32,445 bases of DNA from an uncultured Sulfitobacter sp. Lineage in GTDB: Bacteria > Pseudomonadota > Alphaproteobacteria > Rhodobacterales > Rhodobacteraceae. The notes under the pieces are model-generated. The model searched no databases, was not told the DNA's origin, and was given only the letters and a program-made list of their open reading frames with translations. Every line of letters begins with the position of its first letter. The first letter of the stretch is position 1. The stretch lies in contig CALFWM010000010.1 of the NCBI GenBank assembly GCA_937928635.1, forward strand, positions 1 to 32,445, written 5' to 3'. The translations under genes and the position numbers were made by a program. Positions 1-9,025 of this stretch are shown here, piece by piece.

Positions 1-167
1 GCCTCAACCGCCTTGCGGCCCTGATCGTGCTCATAGGTCCAGCCGCCGTCGCCCACAGGGCCCACATAGACAAAGCCGACCTTGGTTTTCGCGTGGCCGT
101 CGCCGTAGGCGCCCGTGGCCAGTGCAAGCGCCATTGCGGCACCCGTGAGTAGTGTTCTACGTTTCAT
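1..167 (-). CDS. BMP-family ABC transporter substrate-binding protein (N-terminal part only)
   Basis: Reading leftward from an ATG at 167, the first 55 codons are visible and the gene leaves the window at base 1. The product starts with MKRRTLLTGAAMALALATGA, a signal peptide with two arginines, and then enters the mature sequence TKVGFVYVGPVGDGGWTYEH. This opening (a short beta strand followed by G-P-x-G-D-G-G-W) is typical of the basic membrane protein (BMP/PnrA) family, which binds purine nucleosides in the periplasm. A good ribosome binding site (CGGGGA) lies 6-7 bases before the ATG. It is the last visible gene of the operon with two permeases, an ATPase and xanthine dehydrogenase, which supports a purine or nucleoside ligand. 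The ligand itself is inferred from context. Confidence 0.85.
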   Translation of the reverse strand, partial: MKRRTLLTGAAMALALATGAYGDGHAKTKVGFVYVGPVGDGGWTYEHDQGRKAVE

Positions 168-196
168 GATACATCCCCGTTTCATGTTGTTGGCCC

Positions 197-1117
197 CTAG
201 TTTGAGGCATGGAAAGTGCGACCCAGTGAGGCCGGTGCAGCAGATTTGTCGCGGCTCAGAATCACCAGAACGACAATCGTGATGACATAGGGCGACATTG
301 CCAAATACTCGACCGGAATGGCAACGCCTGCGCCCTGCAGATTGAGTTGCAATTGTGTGATTCCGCCAAATAAATAGGCACCCAGCAGCAGGCGCCAGGG
401 CTTCCAGGAGGCAAACACAACCAATGCGAGCGCGATCCAGCCGATCCCGGCGGTCATGCCTTCGGTCCATTGGGGCACGCGGATGAGGGAGATATAGGCG
501 CCACCAATGCCCGCACAGGCCCCGCCAAACATAATCGCCAGCGTGCGGATGCGCACGACCTTATAGCCCAATGCATGGGCCGCATCATGGCTTTCCCCCA
601 CCGCGCGTAGGATCAGGCCTGCGCGGGTGAATTTCAGCACCGCCCAGGTGGCGGCGACAAGGATCAGGCCGAGGTAGAGGATTATGTCATGGGTGAACAG
701 GATCGGGCCGATGACGGGGATCTCGGCCAGTGGGCCAAAGTTGATGTCTGCCATGCGCGGCGGTTTGATGCCGACATAGGTCTGGCCCAAGAGGGCGGAG
801 AGGCCGAGGCCAAAGAGCGTGAGGGCAAGGCCAGAGGCGACTTGGTTGGCCAGCGTGATCTGAGTGAGGAAGGCGAAGAGGAGCGACAGGAGCGCGCCTC
901 CCACAGCTGCGGCTGCAAAGCCGAGCAGGGGGGAGCCTGTCTCCACCGCCGTGGCAAACCCGCAGATCGCGCCGATGATCATCATGCCTTCAACGCCGAG
1001 GTTGAGCGTGCCGGATTTCTCGACCACCAGCTCACCGATGGCCGCGAAGATGAGCGGCGTCGCGGCAATGAGGAAGCCTGCGATGAAGAGGATGGGGTTG
1101 ATGGCGGAGAGGTCCAT
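197..1117 (-). CDS. ABC transporter permease, BMP/nucleoside type (NupQ-like)
   Basis: A 306-residue inner-membrane protein with about eight hydrophobic segments. It carries the conserved cytoplasmic-face motif N-L-G-V-E-G-M-M near residue 40, the coupling region H-A-L-G-Y-K-V-V-R-I-R near residue 180, and a glycine-rich stretch GGACAGIGGAYISL just after it. These are features of the second permease of BMP-type nucleoside importers such as Bacillus NupQ. It would form a heterodimeric channel with the permease at 1518-2615 and be driven by the ATPase at 2748-4268. It starts only 2 bases after the stop of the small secreted protein upstream, so it is probably translated in a coupled way. Confidence 0.9.
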   Translation of the reverse strand: MDLSAINPILFIAGFLIAATPLIFAAIGELVVEKSGTLNLGVEGMMIIGAICGFATAVETGSPLLGFAAAAVGGALLSLLFAFLTQITLANQVASGLALTLFGLGLSALLGQTYVGIKPPRMADINFGPLAEIPVIGPILFTHDIILYLGLILVAATWAVLKFTRAGLILRAVGESHDAAHALGYKVVRIRTLAIMFGGACAGIGGAYISLIRVPQWTEGMTAGIGWIALALVVFASWKPWRLLLGAYLFGGITQLQLNLQGAGVAIPVEYLAMSPYVITIVVLVILSRDKSAAPASLGRTFHASN

Positions 1118-1119
1118 GT

Positions 1120-1521
1120 TTAACGCCCTTCTTTACACAGCACGCCAAGATCTTGGCCGTGCTCAGAGGTGAGCTTCATCACGAAACGGCCTAACCCTAG
1201 ACCCCCCGCAACACCCTGCACCTCGCTTGATCTAATGGTTTCGCTTTGATCAATCGGGTTTTCCCAGACCCACCGTGCCGATCCAACCATGGCGAGGGTG
1301 CGATCAGCTATGATCCATTTCCCGGACCAGGACCACCGGGTGTCCGCATCTGCACAGTAGGCGATGAAGTTGTCGGGTTCTTCGAGGTGCAGTGAAAACG
1401 CATCTTCAAGAATGTCATTGCGCACAGCCGGACCTTGGTTGAGCGTCTTGCAGTCCCATTCTGCGGCAAGGGCCGGGGAGAGGGTCAGGCACAAGACGAC
1501 GACTAAGAAGGGTTTCATCAC
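1120..1521 (-). CDS. Small secreted protein of unknown function inside the transporter operon
   Basis: A 133-residue protein that I do not recognise. The first 19 or so residues (MMKPFLVVVLCLTLSPALAA) are a clear Sec signal peptide ending in A-L-A-A, so the mature protein of about 113 residues should be periplasmic. It holds three cysteines (in the segments EWDCKTL, IAYCADA and GVLCKEG) and several tryptophans (TRWSWSGKW, ARWVWEN). Its ATG overlaps the stop of the permease upstream by 4 bases, and its stop lies 2 bases before the next permease start, so it is firmly embedded in the operon. It could be an accessory factor of the transporter, but the sequence shows no known domain. Confidence 0.75.
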   Translation of the reverse strand: MMKPFLVVVLCLTLSPALAAEWDCKTLNQGPAVRNDILEDAFSLHLEEPDNFIAYCADADTRWSWSGKWIIADRTLAMVGSARWVWENPIDQSETIRSSEVQGVAGGLGLGRFVMKLTSEHGQDLGVLCKEGR

Positions 1522-2615
1522 GCCACCTCCCCCCTGCCAAACCGCAGCCGGTAATGTGTAAACATATCCAGCGCGAGCAGGAAAAACAGAAGCATCCCCT
1601 GAAACACTTGAATGGCGGCAGCCGGTAGACCAAGATTGCTCTGCGCGATGTCGCCGCCGATATAAGTCAGCGCCATCAGCAGCCCGGCGAGCAAAATCCC
1701 GATGGGATGTAACCGCCCGAGAAACGCGACGATAATCGCGGTAAACCCATACCCGACGTTAAAATCAATCGTAATCTGACCGGCGGGGCCGGAAACCTCG
1801 AACATCCCCGCCAAACCGGCCAAAATCCCCGACATGCCAAGGCAGAACAACACCAGCCGCGTCGGGTTGACGCCGGAAAACTTCGCGGCACGCGGGGCCT
1901 CACCCGTCACGCGAATGGCAAAGCCGAGGCGATGCTTGCTTAGCAGCACATAGGCGAAAATCACGGCAATCATCGCCGCTACAACACCCCAATGCATGCC
2001 GGACCCCTCAATCAAATCGGCGTTAAACGCGCTCTCATATTGCTGTAGATTACGCGAACCCGGAAAACCAAAGCCTTCGGGATTTTTCAGTAATCCCAAC
2101 GACATTGAGGCCAGAAACTGCTCGGCCACATAAACCAGCATGAGTGAGACCAAAATCTCATTTGTGCCAAACCGCACCCTCAAAACAGCCGGAATCATCG
2201 CCCAGATCCACCCGCCAAAGGCCCCGGCGAGTACCATCAGGGGAAAGATAAACCACCCCTCCATCGGGTAAAACGCCAGCCCCATACCGGCGCCAAACAG
2301 CGCCCCCATGATGTATTGCCCTTCGGCCCCGATGTTCCAGATCCCGGCCTTGAACCCCAAAGACAAACCAATCGCGATCAACACCAAAGGCGCGCCCTTG
2401 ATCAGCAGTTGAGGGCGGTAAAAGAACGAAAACTCGCCAAACAACGGATCCCAGAAAATCGTGCGGATGGCGACAAAGGGATCCTTGCCAAGCGCCGTAA
2501 ACAACAGCCCGCCAAACACCATCGTCGCCAAAACCGCCAACACCGGCGTGGCCAGCGAAAACGCCCGGCTCGCCTCTGGTCGCTTCTCCAACCGGATCAC
2601 GCGCCGCCCCCCCAT
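1518..2615 (-). CDS. ABC transporter permease, BMP/nucleoside type (NupP-like)
   Basis: A 365-residue inner-membrane permease with an N-terminal cytoplasmic stretch followed by about nine hydrophobic segments. The motif W-N-I-G-A-E-G-Q-Y near residue 93 and the segment G-E-A-P-R-A-A-K-F-S-G-V near residue 238 are hallmarks of the first permease in BMP-type nucleoside importers. The chosen ATG at 2615 has a good ribosome binding site (GGAAGGG) about 5 bases ahead. The gene follows the ATPase gene after a gap of 132 bases that contains a twin-palindrome repeat, the only real gap in this otherwise overlapping operon. Confidence 0.9.
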   Translation of the reverse strand: MGGRRVIRLEKRPEASRAFSLATPVLAVLATMVFGGLLFTALGKDPFVAIRTIFWDPLFGEFSFFYRPQLLIKGAPLVLIAIGLSLGFKAGIWNIGAEGQYIMGALFGAGMGLAFYPMEGWFIFPLMVLAGAFGGWIWAMIPAVLRVRFGTNEILVSLMLVYVAEQFLASMSLGLLKNPEGFGFPGSRNLQQYESAFNADLIEGSGMHWGVVAAMIAVIFAYVLLSKHRLGFAIRVTGEAPRAAKFSGVNPTRLVLFCLGMSGILAGLAGMFEVSGPAGQITIDFNVGYGFTAIIVAFLGRLHPIGILLAGLLMALTYIGGDIAQSNLGLPAAAIQVFQGMLLFFLLALDMFTHYRLRFGRGEVA

Positions 2616-2698
2616 TTCACCCTTCCAATTAAACTCTGCGCACCTTTACCCCTACAGAGCACCGTCTGTGTATCACCGCAACAGCTGCCCCAAGCTGG

Positions 2699-2741
2699 CG
2701 TTTTCTTGCAAGAAAACGGCCCGGAATTTTGCAAAATTCCG
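2699..2741. repeat. Twin-palindrome repeat, copy A
   Basis: Two perfect 20-bp palindromes, CGTTTTCTTGCAAGAAAACG (2699-2718) and CGGAATTTTGCAAAATTCCG (2722-2741), are separated by 3 bases. The second ends 6 bases from the stop codon of the ATPase gene. Copy B at 17397-17439 has the same 20+3+20 layout and differs at 6 of 43 positions; four of those differences are paired changes that keep the second palindrome intact. Read along transcription, the two copies lie in opposite orientations, which suits a dispersed repeat. In RNA each half would form a hairpin of up to nine or ten pairs. Confidence 0.85.
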
Positions 2742-2747
2742 CCCCCC

Positions 2748-4268
2748 TCACACATGCGCAACCTCCATGCCATGCGCCCCGCCCATCATGAGGCCAATCT
2801 CTTCGACGCTCAGCCCTTGGGCTGCACGCGGCTCTGACAGACGCCCTTCGTTCAGCGCGGCAAACCGGTCGGAAATCTCCATCAACTCATCCAGATCCTG
2901 AGAGATCACAATCAGTGCCGTGCCGCCTTCGGCCAAATCCAGCAAGGCTTGCCGGATGCTCGCCGCCGCCGAGGCATCCACCCCCCAAGTCGGCTGGTTC
3001 ACCACCAGCAAATCAGGGCGCTGCAGCACTTCGCGGCCAATCACGAACTTCTGCAGATTACCCCCCGAAAGCGAGCGCGCCGCGTTGTGCGGGCCCGGCG
3101 TGCGCACGTCAAAACGCTCGATAATCTTCTGCGCAAACCGCTGGGCGGCGCCCCAGTTGATCACGCCGCGCGGGTCCAGGTTCTCACGCGCCGCGCCGGT
3201 CAGCAATGCGTTCTCCGTCAAGGACATTTCGGGCGCTGCCGCATGGCCAAGACGCTCTTCCGGTGCGCTTAACATGCCCATTTTGCGGCGCGGTGTTGGC
3301 CCGAGCTGCCCCACATCGCGACCCTCAAAGGTGACCATGCCAACGGGGCTGAGAACTTCACCGGAGAGTGCTGAGAGCAGCTCGTCCTGACCATTCCCGG
3401 CCACCCCGCCAATGCCCAGAATTTCTCCGCGCCTGACTTCGACAGAGATATCGCGCAAGGGCATGCCAAAGGCGCTGGGCGAGGGCGCGCTAAGCCCCGC
3501 AAGCGTGAGCACCACGTCACCCGGCGTCTTTCCGGCCCGAATAGGGGTCTTAAGCGCGGAGCCCACCATCATTTCGGCCATATCTCGCGCAGAGGTCTCC
3601 GCAGGCGTGCAATGCCCCACAACCTTGCCCAACCGCAGGATCGTGGCCGCATCACACAGGGCGCGGATTTCATCCAGCTTGTGGGAAATGTACAGGATCG
3701 CCGTGCCCTCACCAGAGAGTTTACGCAGGGTTTTGAACAATATTTCAACCTCTTGCGGTGTCAGAACCGACGTCGGCTCATCCATGATCAGCAGCTTGGG
3801 TTCCTGCAACAGGCAGCGAATGATCTCGACCCGCTGACGTTCCCCGGCAGAGAGATCCCCGACCACCCGGTCCGGGGCAAGCGGCAGCCCATAGGTGTCA
3901 GACACCTCGCGGATTTGCTGGCTTAGCGCGCGCATTTTTGGCGCGTTTTCCATGCCCAGGGCGATATTTTCGGCCACGCTGAGCGCGTCAAAGAGGGAAA
4001 AATGCTGAAACACCATGCCAACCCCCGCGGCACGGGCCGCGCGGGGCTCGGGCGGGGCAAAGGGTGCGCCGCGCATCAGCATTGTACCTGCATCTGGTTT
4101 GACAAGCCCATAGATCATTTTCACCAGCGTAGACTTGCCCGCCCCGTTTTCACCGAGCAGCGCATGCACTTCGCCGGGCGCGATGCTCAAAGACACATCA
4201 TCATTGGCCACAACACCGGGATAGGCCTTGCTCAGCCCGGTCAGATGCAACAGCGGTGTTTGCGTCAT
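2748..4268 (-). CDS. ABC transporter ATP-binding protein, duplicated NBD, BMP/nucleoside type (NupO-like)
   Basis: A 506-residue ATPase with two nucleotide-binding domains in one chain. The first has Walker A GENGAGKST (residues 39-47), a signature LSAGERQR and Walker B LLIMDEPT. The second has the signature LSGGNLQKF, but where Walker B would end in D-E-P-T it reads V-V-N-Q-P-T-W-G-V-D. Loss of the Walker B acid and catalytic glutamate in the second domain is usual in the BMP-associated and sugar-type double ATPases, so the protein is probably active through one site. Its ATG overlaps the xdhC stop by 4 bases, which ties purine oxidation and purine uptake into one transcript. Confidence 0.92.
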   Translation of the reverse strand: MTQTPLLHLTGLSKAYPGVVANDDVSLSIAPGEVHALLGENGAGKSTLVKMIYGLVKPDAGTMLMRGAPFAPPEPRAARAAGVGMVFQHFSLFDALSVAENIALGMENAPKMRALSQQIREVSDTYGLPLAPDRVVGDLSAGERQRVEIIRCLLQEPKLLIMDEPTSVLTPQEVEILFKTLRKLSGEGTAILYISHKLDEIRALCDAATILRLGKVVGHCTPAETSARDMAEMMVGSALKTPIRAGKTPGDVVLTLAGLSAPSPSAFGMPLRDISVEVRRGEILGIGGVAGNGQDELLSALSGEVLSPVGMVTFEGRDVGQLGPTPRRKMGMLSAPEERLGHAAAPEMSLTENALLTGAARENLDPRGVINWGAAQRFAQKIIERFDVRTPGPHNAARSLSGGNLQKFVIGREVLQRPDLLVVNQPTWGVDASAAASIRQALLDLAEGGTALIVISQDLDELMEISDRFAALNEGRLSEPRAAQGLSVEEIGLMMGGAHGMEVAHV

Positions 4269-5047
4269 GCGTGTTCCTTTCGCCCAGCGGTCGCGCGAGG
4301 GCTGTGGGTGAGGAGCATCGGGATGGTCCCGCCGGCAATCTGGTCAGGGTGTTTGCCCATGGACGGATCACCAATCGGACAGGTGATTGCAGCGGGGTCG
4401 CGCCCCAATGCATGCAGGCGTTTGCGAAACCGCGCCCATTTGGTGTCTGATCCGATCAGACCACAAAAGGAAAACCCGTGCTCAAGGGCTGCCGCGCAAA
4501 GGGCGAGATCAATGTCATGGGAATAGGTCAAGATCAGATGCATCGTGTCACGCGACGCATAGGGCATCACACGTGGCATGTCGCGGACAGGCAACTGTGT
4601 AACCCCGGCCAGGGCGGGGGCCACAAACCGTTCGCGCGAGGTGTCAACGCAGACGATGTCAAAGGCACCTGTGGGAACGGCGTGGCGCAGAATGGCGCGC
4701 CCTACATGGCCGGCACCCCAAACCCAAAGGGGGCGGCGGGCAAGGCCCGGCTGGCGCAGGCAGGGGGCAACAGCGCTTGTTTGATCAAGCGGGCGCACCG
4801 CGCGGGTGAACAGCAATGTTACAGCCCCGCCGCAGCACTGGCCAAGGCCCGGCCCCAGCGGAATGGTTTCGCGCCGCCCTGCGCTGCGGTCCTTTAACAT
4901 CTCTCGCGCGGTGGCGATGGCGCGGTGTTCCAGCGCACCACCACCAATGGTGCCCAGACTGCTACAGGCAGTCACTTTCATCGCGGTGCCCACATCGCGC
5001 GGGGCGGAGCCTTTGACGTCAAGAATTTCGACATAGATAGCGCTCAT
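4265..5047 (-). CDS. xdhC: Xanthine dehydrogenase accessory protein XdhC
   Basis: A 260-residue protein starting [20 protein letters not shown], the conserved opening of XdhC. XdhC binds the molybdenum cofactor and supports its sulfuration and insertion into XdhB. The segment GTIGGGALEHRAI near residue 35, the LGPGLGQCCGG motif near residue 64 and a Rossmann-like V-W-G-A-G-H-V-G-R stretch in the middle support this. The frame is open upstream to 5236, but that stretch lies inside xdhB; the ATG at 5047 overlaps the xdhB stop as ATGA and fits the family N-terminus, so it is chosen. The downstream end overlaps the transporter ATPase start in the same way. Confidence 0.92.
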   Translation of the reverse strand: MSAIYVEILDVKGSAPRDVGTAMKVTACSSLGTIGGGALEHRAIATAREMLKDRSAGRRETIPLGPGLGQCCGGAVTLLFTRAVRPLDQTSAVAPCLRQPGLARRPLWVWGAGHVGRAILRHAVPTGAFDIVCVDTSRERFVAPALAGVTQLPVRDMPRVMPYASRDTMHLILTYSHDIDLALCAAALEHGFSFCGLIGSDTKWARFRKRLHALGRDPAAITCPIGDPSMGKHPDQIAGGTIPMLLTHSPRATAGRKEHA

Positions 5048-7317
5048 GACTGCGCCCTTTGCACAGCCGCGAAGACATGCTCCGGGGTGGCCGGGGTTTG
5101 CAGGTCCGCAAAGGCCTGACCAGTGGCCGCCACCGCATCTGCAAGCGCTGCAAAGGCCGAAATGCCCAGCATCAGCGGGGGCTCCCCCACCGCCTTGGAG
5201 CGATAGATGGTCTGGGCCGGATTGGGGTGACCCCATAGCCCCACATTGAACACATCCGGGCGATCCGAGCAGGCCGGAATTTTATAGGTGGAGGGCGCGT
5301 GGGTCTTGAGGATGCCTTTCGTGTCCCACACTAATTCTTCGGTGGTCAGCCAGCCCGCGCCCTGCACATAGCCGCCTTCGATCTGGCCAATATCCAATGC
5401 AGGGTTCAGCGAGGCACCGGCATCATGCAAAATATCCACGCGCAGAATGCGGTTTTCGCCGGTGAGCGTGTCGATGACCACTTCGCTGCAGGCCGCACCA
5501 TAGGCGAAATAGAAAAAGGGCCGCCCCTTGCCCGCGATGCGGTCCCACTTGATGCCCGGGGTTTTATAAAATCCGGTGGCAGAGAGGGAGATGCGGTTTT
5601 CATAAGCAGATGCCGCCGCCTGCGCAAAGGTCATTGTGGAGGTGTCCAGGGTGACCATGCCCTCTGCAAAAACCACAGAGGTGGTTTGGTGTTTTTCGCG
5701 CAGGTGCTCTTCGATCCGGGTCCGGATCTCATCGCAGGCGTTCTGCACCGCCATGCCATTCAGGTCAGAGCCGGAGGAGGCCGCCGTCGCCGAGGTGTTG
5801 GGCACCTTGGCCGTATCGGTCGCCGTGATTTTGATCGCCTCCAGCGGGACACCAAAACGCGAGGCGGCCACCTGCGCCACTTTTTGAAACAGGCCCTGAC
5901 CCATTTCCGTGCCGCCGTGGTTCAGATGGATCGAGCCATCCTGATAGACATGTACCAAGGCACCCGCCTGATTGAGGTGGGTCAGTGTAAAGGAGATGCC
6001 GAATTTGACCGGCGTCAGGGCAATCCCGCGCTTTAGAATGGGGTTGGCCGCATTCCATTGAGCGATATCCGCGCGGCGCCGTTTATAGTCCGCCGTTTTT
6101 TCAAGCTGATCGGTCAAGGCGTTGATAATGCAATCGGTGACAGGCTGGTGATAGGGCGTGGTTTGGCCCGTGTCACCATCGCCATAGTAATTCGCGCGCC
6201 GCACCGCCAGCGGGTCAAGGCTAAGGTCATGTGCGATGTGATCCATCACGCGTTCAATGCCCAGCATGCCCTGAGGCCCGCCAAACCCGCGAAAGGCCGT
6301 GGCGGAGGCCATATTGGTACGCAATCGGTGAGAGGTGATGCGCACATGCTCCAGATTGTAGGCGTTATCCGCATGCAGCATGGCGCGATCCGCCACGGGC
6401 AAAGACAGGTCCATCGACCAGCCGCAGCGGGCATAATGGGTAAAATCCAGGGCGGTAATCCTGCCGGTCGCGTCAAACCCGACGGTGTAGTCGATGCGAA
6501 AATCATGGCGTTTGCCGGTGATGATCATATCGTCATCACGGTCATAGCGCATTTTGCAGGGCTGTCCGGTGTCGCTGGCCGCGATGGCGCATGCAATGGC
6601 CAACGCGTTGCCCTGGCTTTCCTTGCCACCAAAGCCGCCGCCCATGCGCCGGGTCTCAACGCGCACCGCATGCATCGGCTTGCCCAGGGCATCTGCCACC
6701 TTGTGCTGAATTTCGGTTGGGTGCTGTGTGGAGGACTGCACCAGCATGTCACCGTTGTCTTGTGGCAGGGCGAGGGCCGCTTGCCCCTCCAGATAAAAGT
6801 GTTCTTGCCCGCCGACAATCAAAGAACCCGTGAGGTGATGAGGAGCATCCTTGAGCGCGGTGATCGCATCGCCCTTTTGATAGACACGCGGGGCGTCTTC
6901 AAAACGGCTGTTGGCGGCAAGGGCTTGCTCGATGCTCAGGATCGGGGGCATCGCGGTGATGTCGATCTCTGCCAGTCGCGCGGCATGGCGCGCCGCCAGG
7001 TGGGAGGTGGCGATGACCAGAAACAGCGGCTGGCCCGCGAAATGCACGCGGTCCAGTGCCAGCAGAGGTTCGTCGTGGTTGGAGGGAGAGGTGTCTGCGT
7101 CATGAGCAAGGTCTTGCGCGGTCAAGACTTTGACCACGCCCGGGGCGCTCTTCACCTTTTCAAGGTTCATCGCGTTCAGCGTGCCTACCGCCACTGTCGA
7201 GAGACCAAAGGCCAGATGCAGAGTGCCGCGCGGGGTGGGCATGTCGTCCACATAACGTGCCGCACCTGTTACATGCAGGGCGGCCGCGTCATGGGGCAGG
7301 GGTTTGGCCACACTCAT
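5044..7317 (-). CDS. xdhB: Xanthine dehydrogenase, molybdopterin-binding subunit
   Basis: A 757-residue large subunit that carries the molybdenum cofactor and converts hypoxanthine to xanthine and urate. Visible family motifs, in order, are the opening [28 protein letters not shown], the [10 protein letters not shown] segment with the substrate-orienting arginine, [11 protein letters not shown], and near the end K-A-V-G-E-P-P-L, whose glutamate (residue 712) corresponds to the catalytic base. The length fits bacterial XdhB. It overlaps xdhA upstream and xdhC downstream by 4 bases each, so the three are translationally coupled. Confidence 0.95.
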   Translation of the reverse strand: MSVAKPLPHDAAALHVTGAARYVDDMPTPRGTLHLAFGLSTVAVGTLNAMNLEKVKSAPGVVKVLTAQDLAHDADTSPSNHDEPLLALDRVHFAGQPLFLVIATSHLAARHAARLAEIDITAMPPILSIEQALAANSRFEDAPRVYQKGDAITALKDAPHHLTGSLIVGGQEHFYLEGQAALALPQDNGDMLVQSSTQHPTEIQHKVADALGKPMHAVRVETRRMGGGFGGKESQGNALAIACAIAASDTGQPCKMRYDRDDDMIITGKRHDFRIDYTVGFDATGRITALDFTHYARCGWSMDLSLPVADRAMLHADNAYNLEHVRITSHRLRTNMASATAFRGFGGPQGMLGIERVMDHIAHDLSLDPLAVRRANYYGDGDTGQTTPYHQPVTDCIINALTDQLEKTADYKRRRADIAQWNAANPILKRGIALTPVKFGISFTLTHLNQAGALVHVYQDGSIHLNHGGTEMGQGLFQKVAQVAASRFGVPLEAIKITATDTAKVPNTSATAASSGSDLNGMAVQNACDEIRTRIEEHLREKHQTTSVVFAEGMVTLDTSTMTFAQAAASAYENRISLSATGFYKTPGIKWDRIAGKGRPFFYFAYGAACSEVVIDTLTGENRILRVDILHDAGASLNPALDIGQIEGGYVQGAGWLTTEELVWDTKGILKTHAPSTYKIPACSDRPDVFNVGLWGHPNPAQTIYRSKAVGEPPLMLGISAFAALADAVAATGQAFADLQTPATPEHVFAAVQRAQS

Positions 7318-8726
7318 AACGTCACCATCTGCACGTCTGTGTTTGCGCCTTTGAGGTCATGGAAATAGCGCAGGAGCATGTTTTGCGCGGTGTGCAGGCG
7401 ATAGGCCGCAGAGGCGCGCACGTCAGAGAAGGGGGTGAAATCGTCTGCCATGGCCTGCATCGCCTTGCGGATTGTGGGTTCATCAAAGGGTTGGTCGCGC
7501 AGAGCTGCCTCAGCGGTCAGCGCACGCGCGGGCGTGCCCGCCATTCCGCCATAGGCGAGGCGGGCCGTGGTGATTATGCCATCGTCAGACAGTGTCATGC
7601 TCAGGCAGCCGCAGACCGCAGAAATATCTTGATCAAACCGTTTGGACAGCTTGTAACAGCGCAAGCCGTCGGCTTGTTTGGGGATGCTGATCGCCTCCAC
7701 AAATTCCCCCGGGGCGCGGTCCTGCTTGCCATAGGCGACAAAGAAGTCTTCGAGCGGGAGCCTGCGGCGGGTGCTGCCCTTGCGCAGATGAAGCGTCGCA
7801 TCAAGCGCGATCAAGGCAGGCGGGCCATCGCCAATCGGGGAGCCATTGGCGATGTTGCCGCCAATTGTTGCCGCATTGCGCACCTGAACAGAGCCATAAC
7901 GGCGCAGCATCGTTGCAAAGTGCGGATGATGGGGGGCAATGAACTGCTCAACCTGAGTGATGGAGGTCATCGCGCCGATATGGAGTGTGCTGTCCGTTTC
8001 AGAGATGCCGCGCAGATCACCACAGCGGGTCAAGAAGGCGATCTTGCCCAGATCGCGGCATTGTTTGGTGACCCAGAGGCCCACGTCCGTTGCCCCGGCG
8101 ATCAAGGTCGCATCAGGGTTTTGGGCATACCAGCTGGCCAGCTCATCCGCCGAAGCTGGCTGTACCACGCAGGGTGCGCCAGTGGTGTCGGTTGCGCCGT
8201 TCGGAGGCTCTGCCTCCGGAGCCTCCGGGAATGTTTTGGCCAGAAAGAGGAGGTGTTGCGGGATTGATTTGTCCTGTGCCGCCTCAGCGGCGCGGATGAT
8301 GGGAGCATAGCCCGTGCATCGGCACAAATTGCCCGCAAGTTGGGTGTCATGATCGGTCGCCCCGTTCAGATGGGCACAGGCCATGGAGACCACAAACCCC
8401 GGTGTGCAAAAGCCGCACTGCGAACCGTGATGATCAATCATCGCGTCCTGAACAGGATGCAAGGTGCCATCTGGTGCCCGCAATCCTTCGACCGTTACCA
8501 CATGTTTACCGTTGATCTGGGGCAGGAACAGAATGCATCCGTTGAGGGCGCGACTGCCCCGATCATCGCTGATCATGACCGTGCAGGCCCCACAATCCCC
8601 TTCGTTACAGCCCTCTTTGGTGCCCGTCAGGCCCCGGTCTTCACGCAGCCAGTCCAATAGCGTGGTGGTGGGGGAAACATCTGTCAAAGATACCGGATCA
8701 CCGTTTAGCAGAAACGAGATATCCAT
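7314..8726 (-). CDS. xdhA: Xanthine dehydrogenase, iron-sulfur and FAD-binding subunit
   Basis: A 470-residue small subunit. The N-terminal ferredoxin-like domain holds the first [2Fe-2S] cysteines (40, 45, 48, 64). The next domain holds the second set (104, 107, 135, 137; motifs QCGFCTPG and LCRCTGY). The C-terminal half is the FAD-binding part, with A-G-A-T-D-V-G and [14 protein letters not shown] motifs. The frame is open upstream to 8936, but the added 70 residues do not resemble the family, and the ATG at 8726 gives the expected opening [12 protein letters not shown]. The linker between the two halves (about residues 159-176) is encoded by a GC-rich dispersed repeat, described separately. 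Confidence 0.93.
   Translation of the reverse strand: MDISFLLNGDPVSLTDVSPTTTLLDWLREDRGLTGTKEGCNEGDCGACTVMISDDRGSRALNGCILFLPQINGKHVVTVEGLRAPDGTLHPVQDAMIDHHGSQCGFCTPGFVVSMACAHLNGATDHDTQLAGNLCRCTGYAPIIRAAEAAQDKSIPQHLLFLAKTFPEAPEAEPPNGATDTTGAPCVVQPASADELASWYAQNPDATLIAGATDVGLWVTKQCRDLGKIAFLTRCGDLRGISETDSTLHIGAMTSITQVEQFIAPHHPHFATMLRRYGSVQVRNAATIGGNIANGSPIGDGPPALIALDATLHLRKGSTRRRLPLEDFFVAYGKQDRAPGEFVEAISIPKQADGLRCYKLSKRFDQDISAVCGCLSMTLSDDGIITTARLAYGGMAGTPARALTAEAALRDQPFDEPTIRKAMQAMADDFTPFSDVRASAAYRLHTAQNMLLRYFHDLKGANTDVQMVTL
8201..8250 (+). repeat. GC-rich hairpin repeat, copy 1, embedded in xdhA
   Basis: A 50-bp segment that contains GGAGGC-TCT-GCCTCC (a perfect 6-bp stem) followed by a second GCCTCC and then GGGAATGTTTTGGCCAGAAA plus GAGG. 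It matches the intergenic copy at 20818-20863: the last 26 bases agree at 24 positions, and the hairpin part agrees except for small length differences that keep the stem. It lies antisense to xdhA and is read there as the linker [16 protein letters not shown]. The left arm can pair with either of two right arms, in both copies. Confidence 0.8.
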
Positions 8727-9025
8727 GGGGCGCGCCCACCGCAGTACTAAAGTGGCCTTTGGGTGCTTCCGTTCGAGGCGGCGTAGAATGGTAAGCAGGC
8801 GTTTTGCTGCACAAGCTAGTCGGGGCGGGTGGGATTCGGCAAGTATTAATGCGGGTGTTGGGCGGTGATGCTGAGTGATTTGGGTAGAGTGATTAATTCT
8901 TAGGCAAGGGTCATAAGGCAGGCCCTTTGGCACCACGTCAGAAGCCCCTTAGGCCCGTCATGTGCACCGTGCAATAGCGGTGAAAGGGACTGGTGGTTGG
9001 TTGTGCCCGCGACTAGTCTGCGGAC
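8727..9025. promoter_or_regulatory. Divergent intergenic region between xdhA and dnaE
   Basis: About 300 bases without a supported gene; it must contain the promoter of the leftward purine operon and that of dnaE. I see no convincing sigma-70 pair. The G-G-G-C-G-C-G-C-C-C palindrome directly before the xdhA ATG leaves xdhA with a weak ribosome binding site. The stretch 8840-8905 is locally AT-richer (TATTAAT, GATTAATTC) and is the best place to look for promoter elements. No regulator gene lies next to the operon. Confidence 0.35.

Noticed and set aside
6058..7368. A 436-residue open frame on the plus strand opposite xdhB and similar long frames opposite xdhA, dnaE and hisZ.
   Set aside because: They lie antisense to clearly assigned genes, their translations show no domain and are rich in H, R, Q and G, as expected from the complement of high-GC coding DNA.
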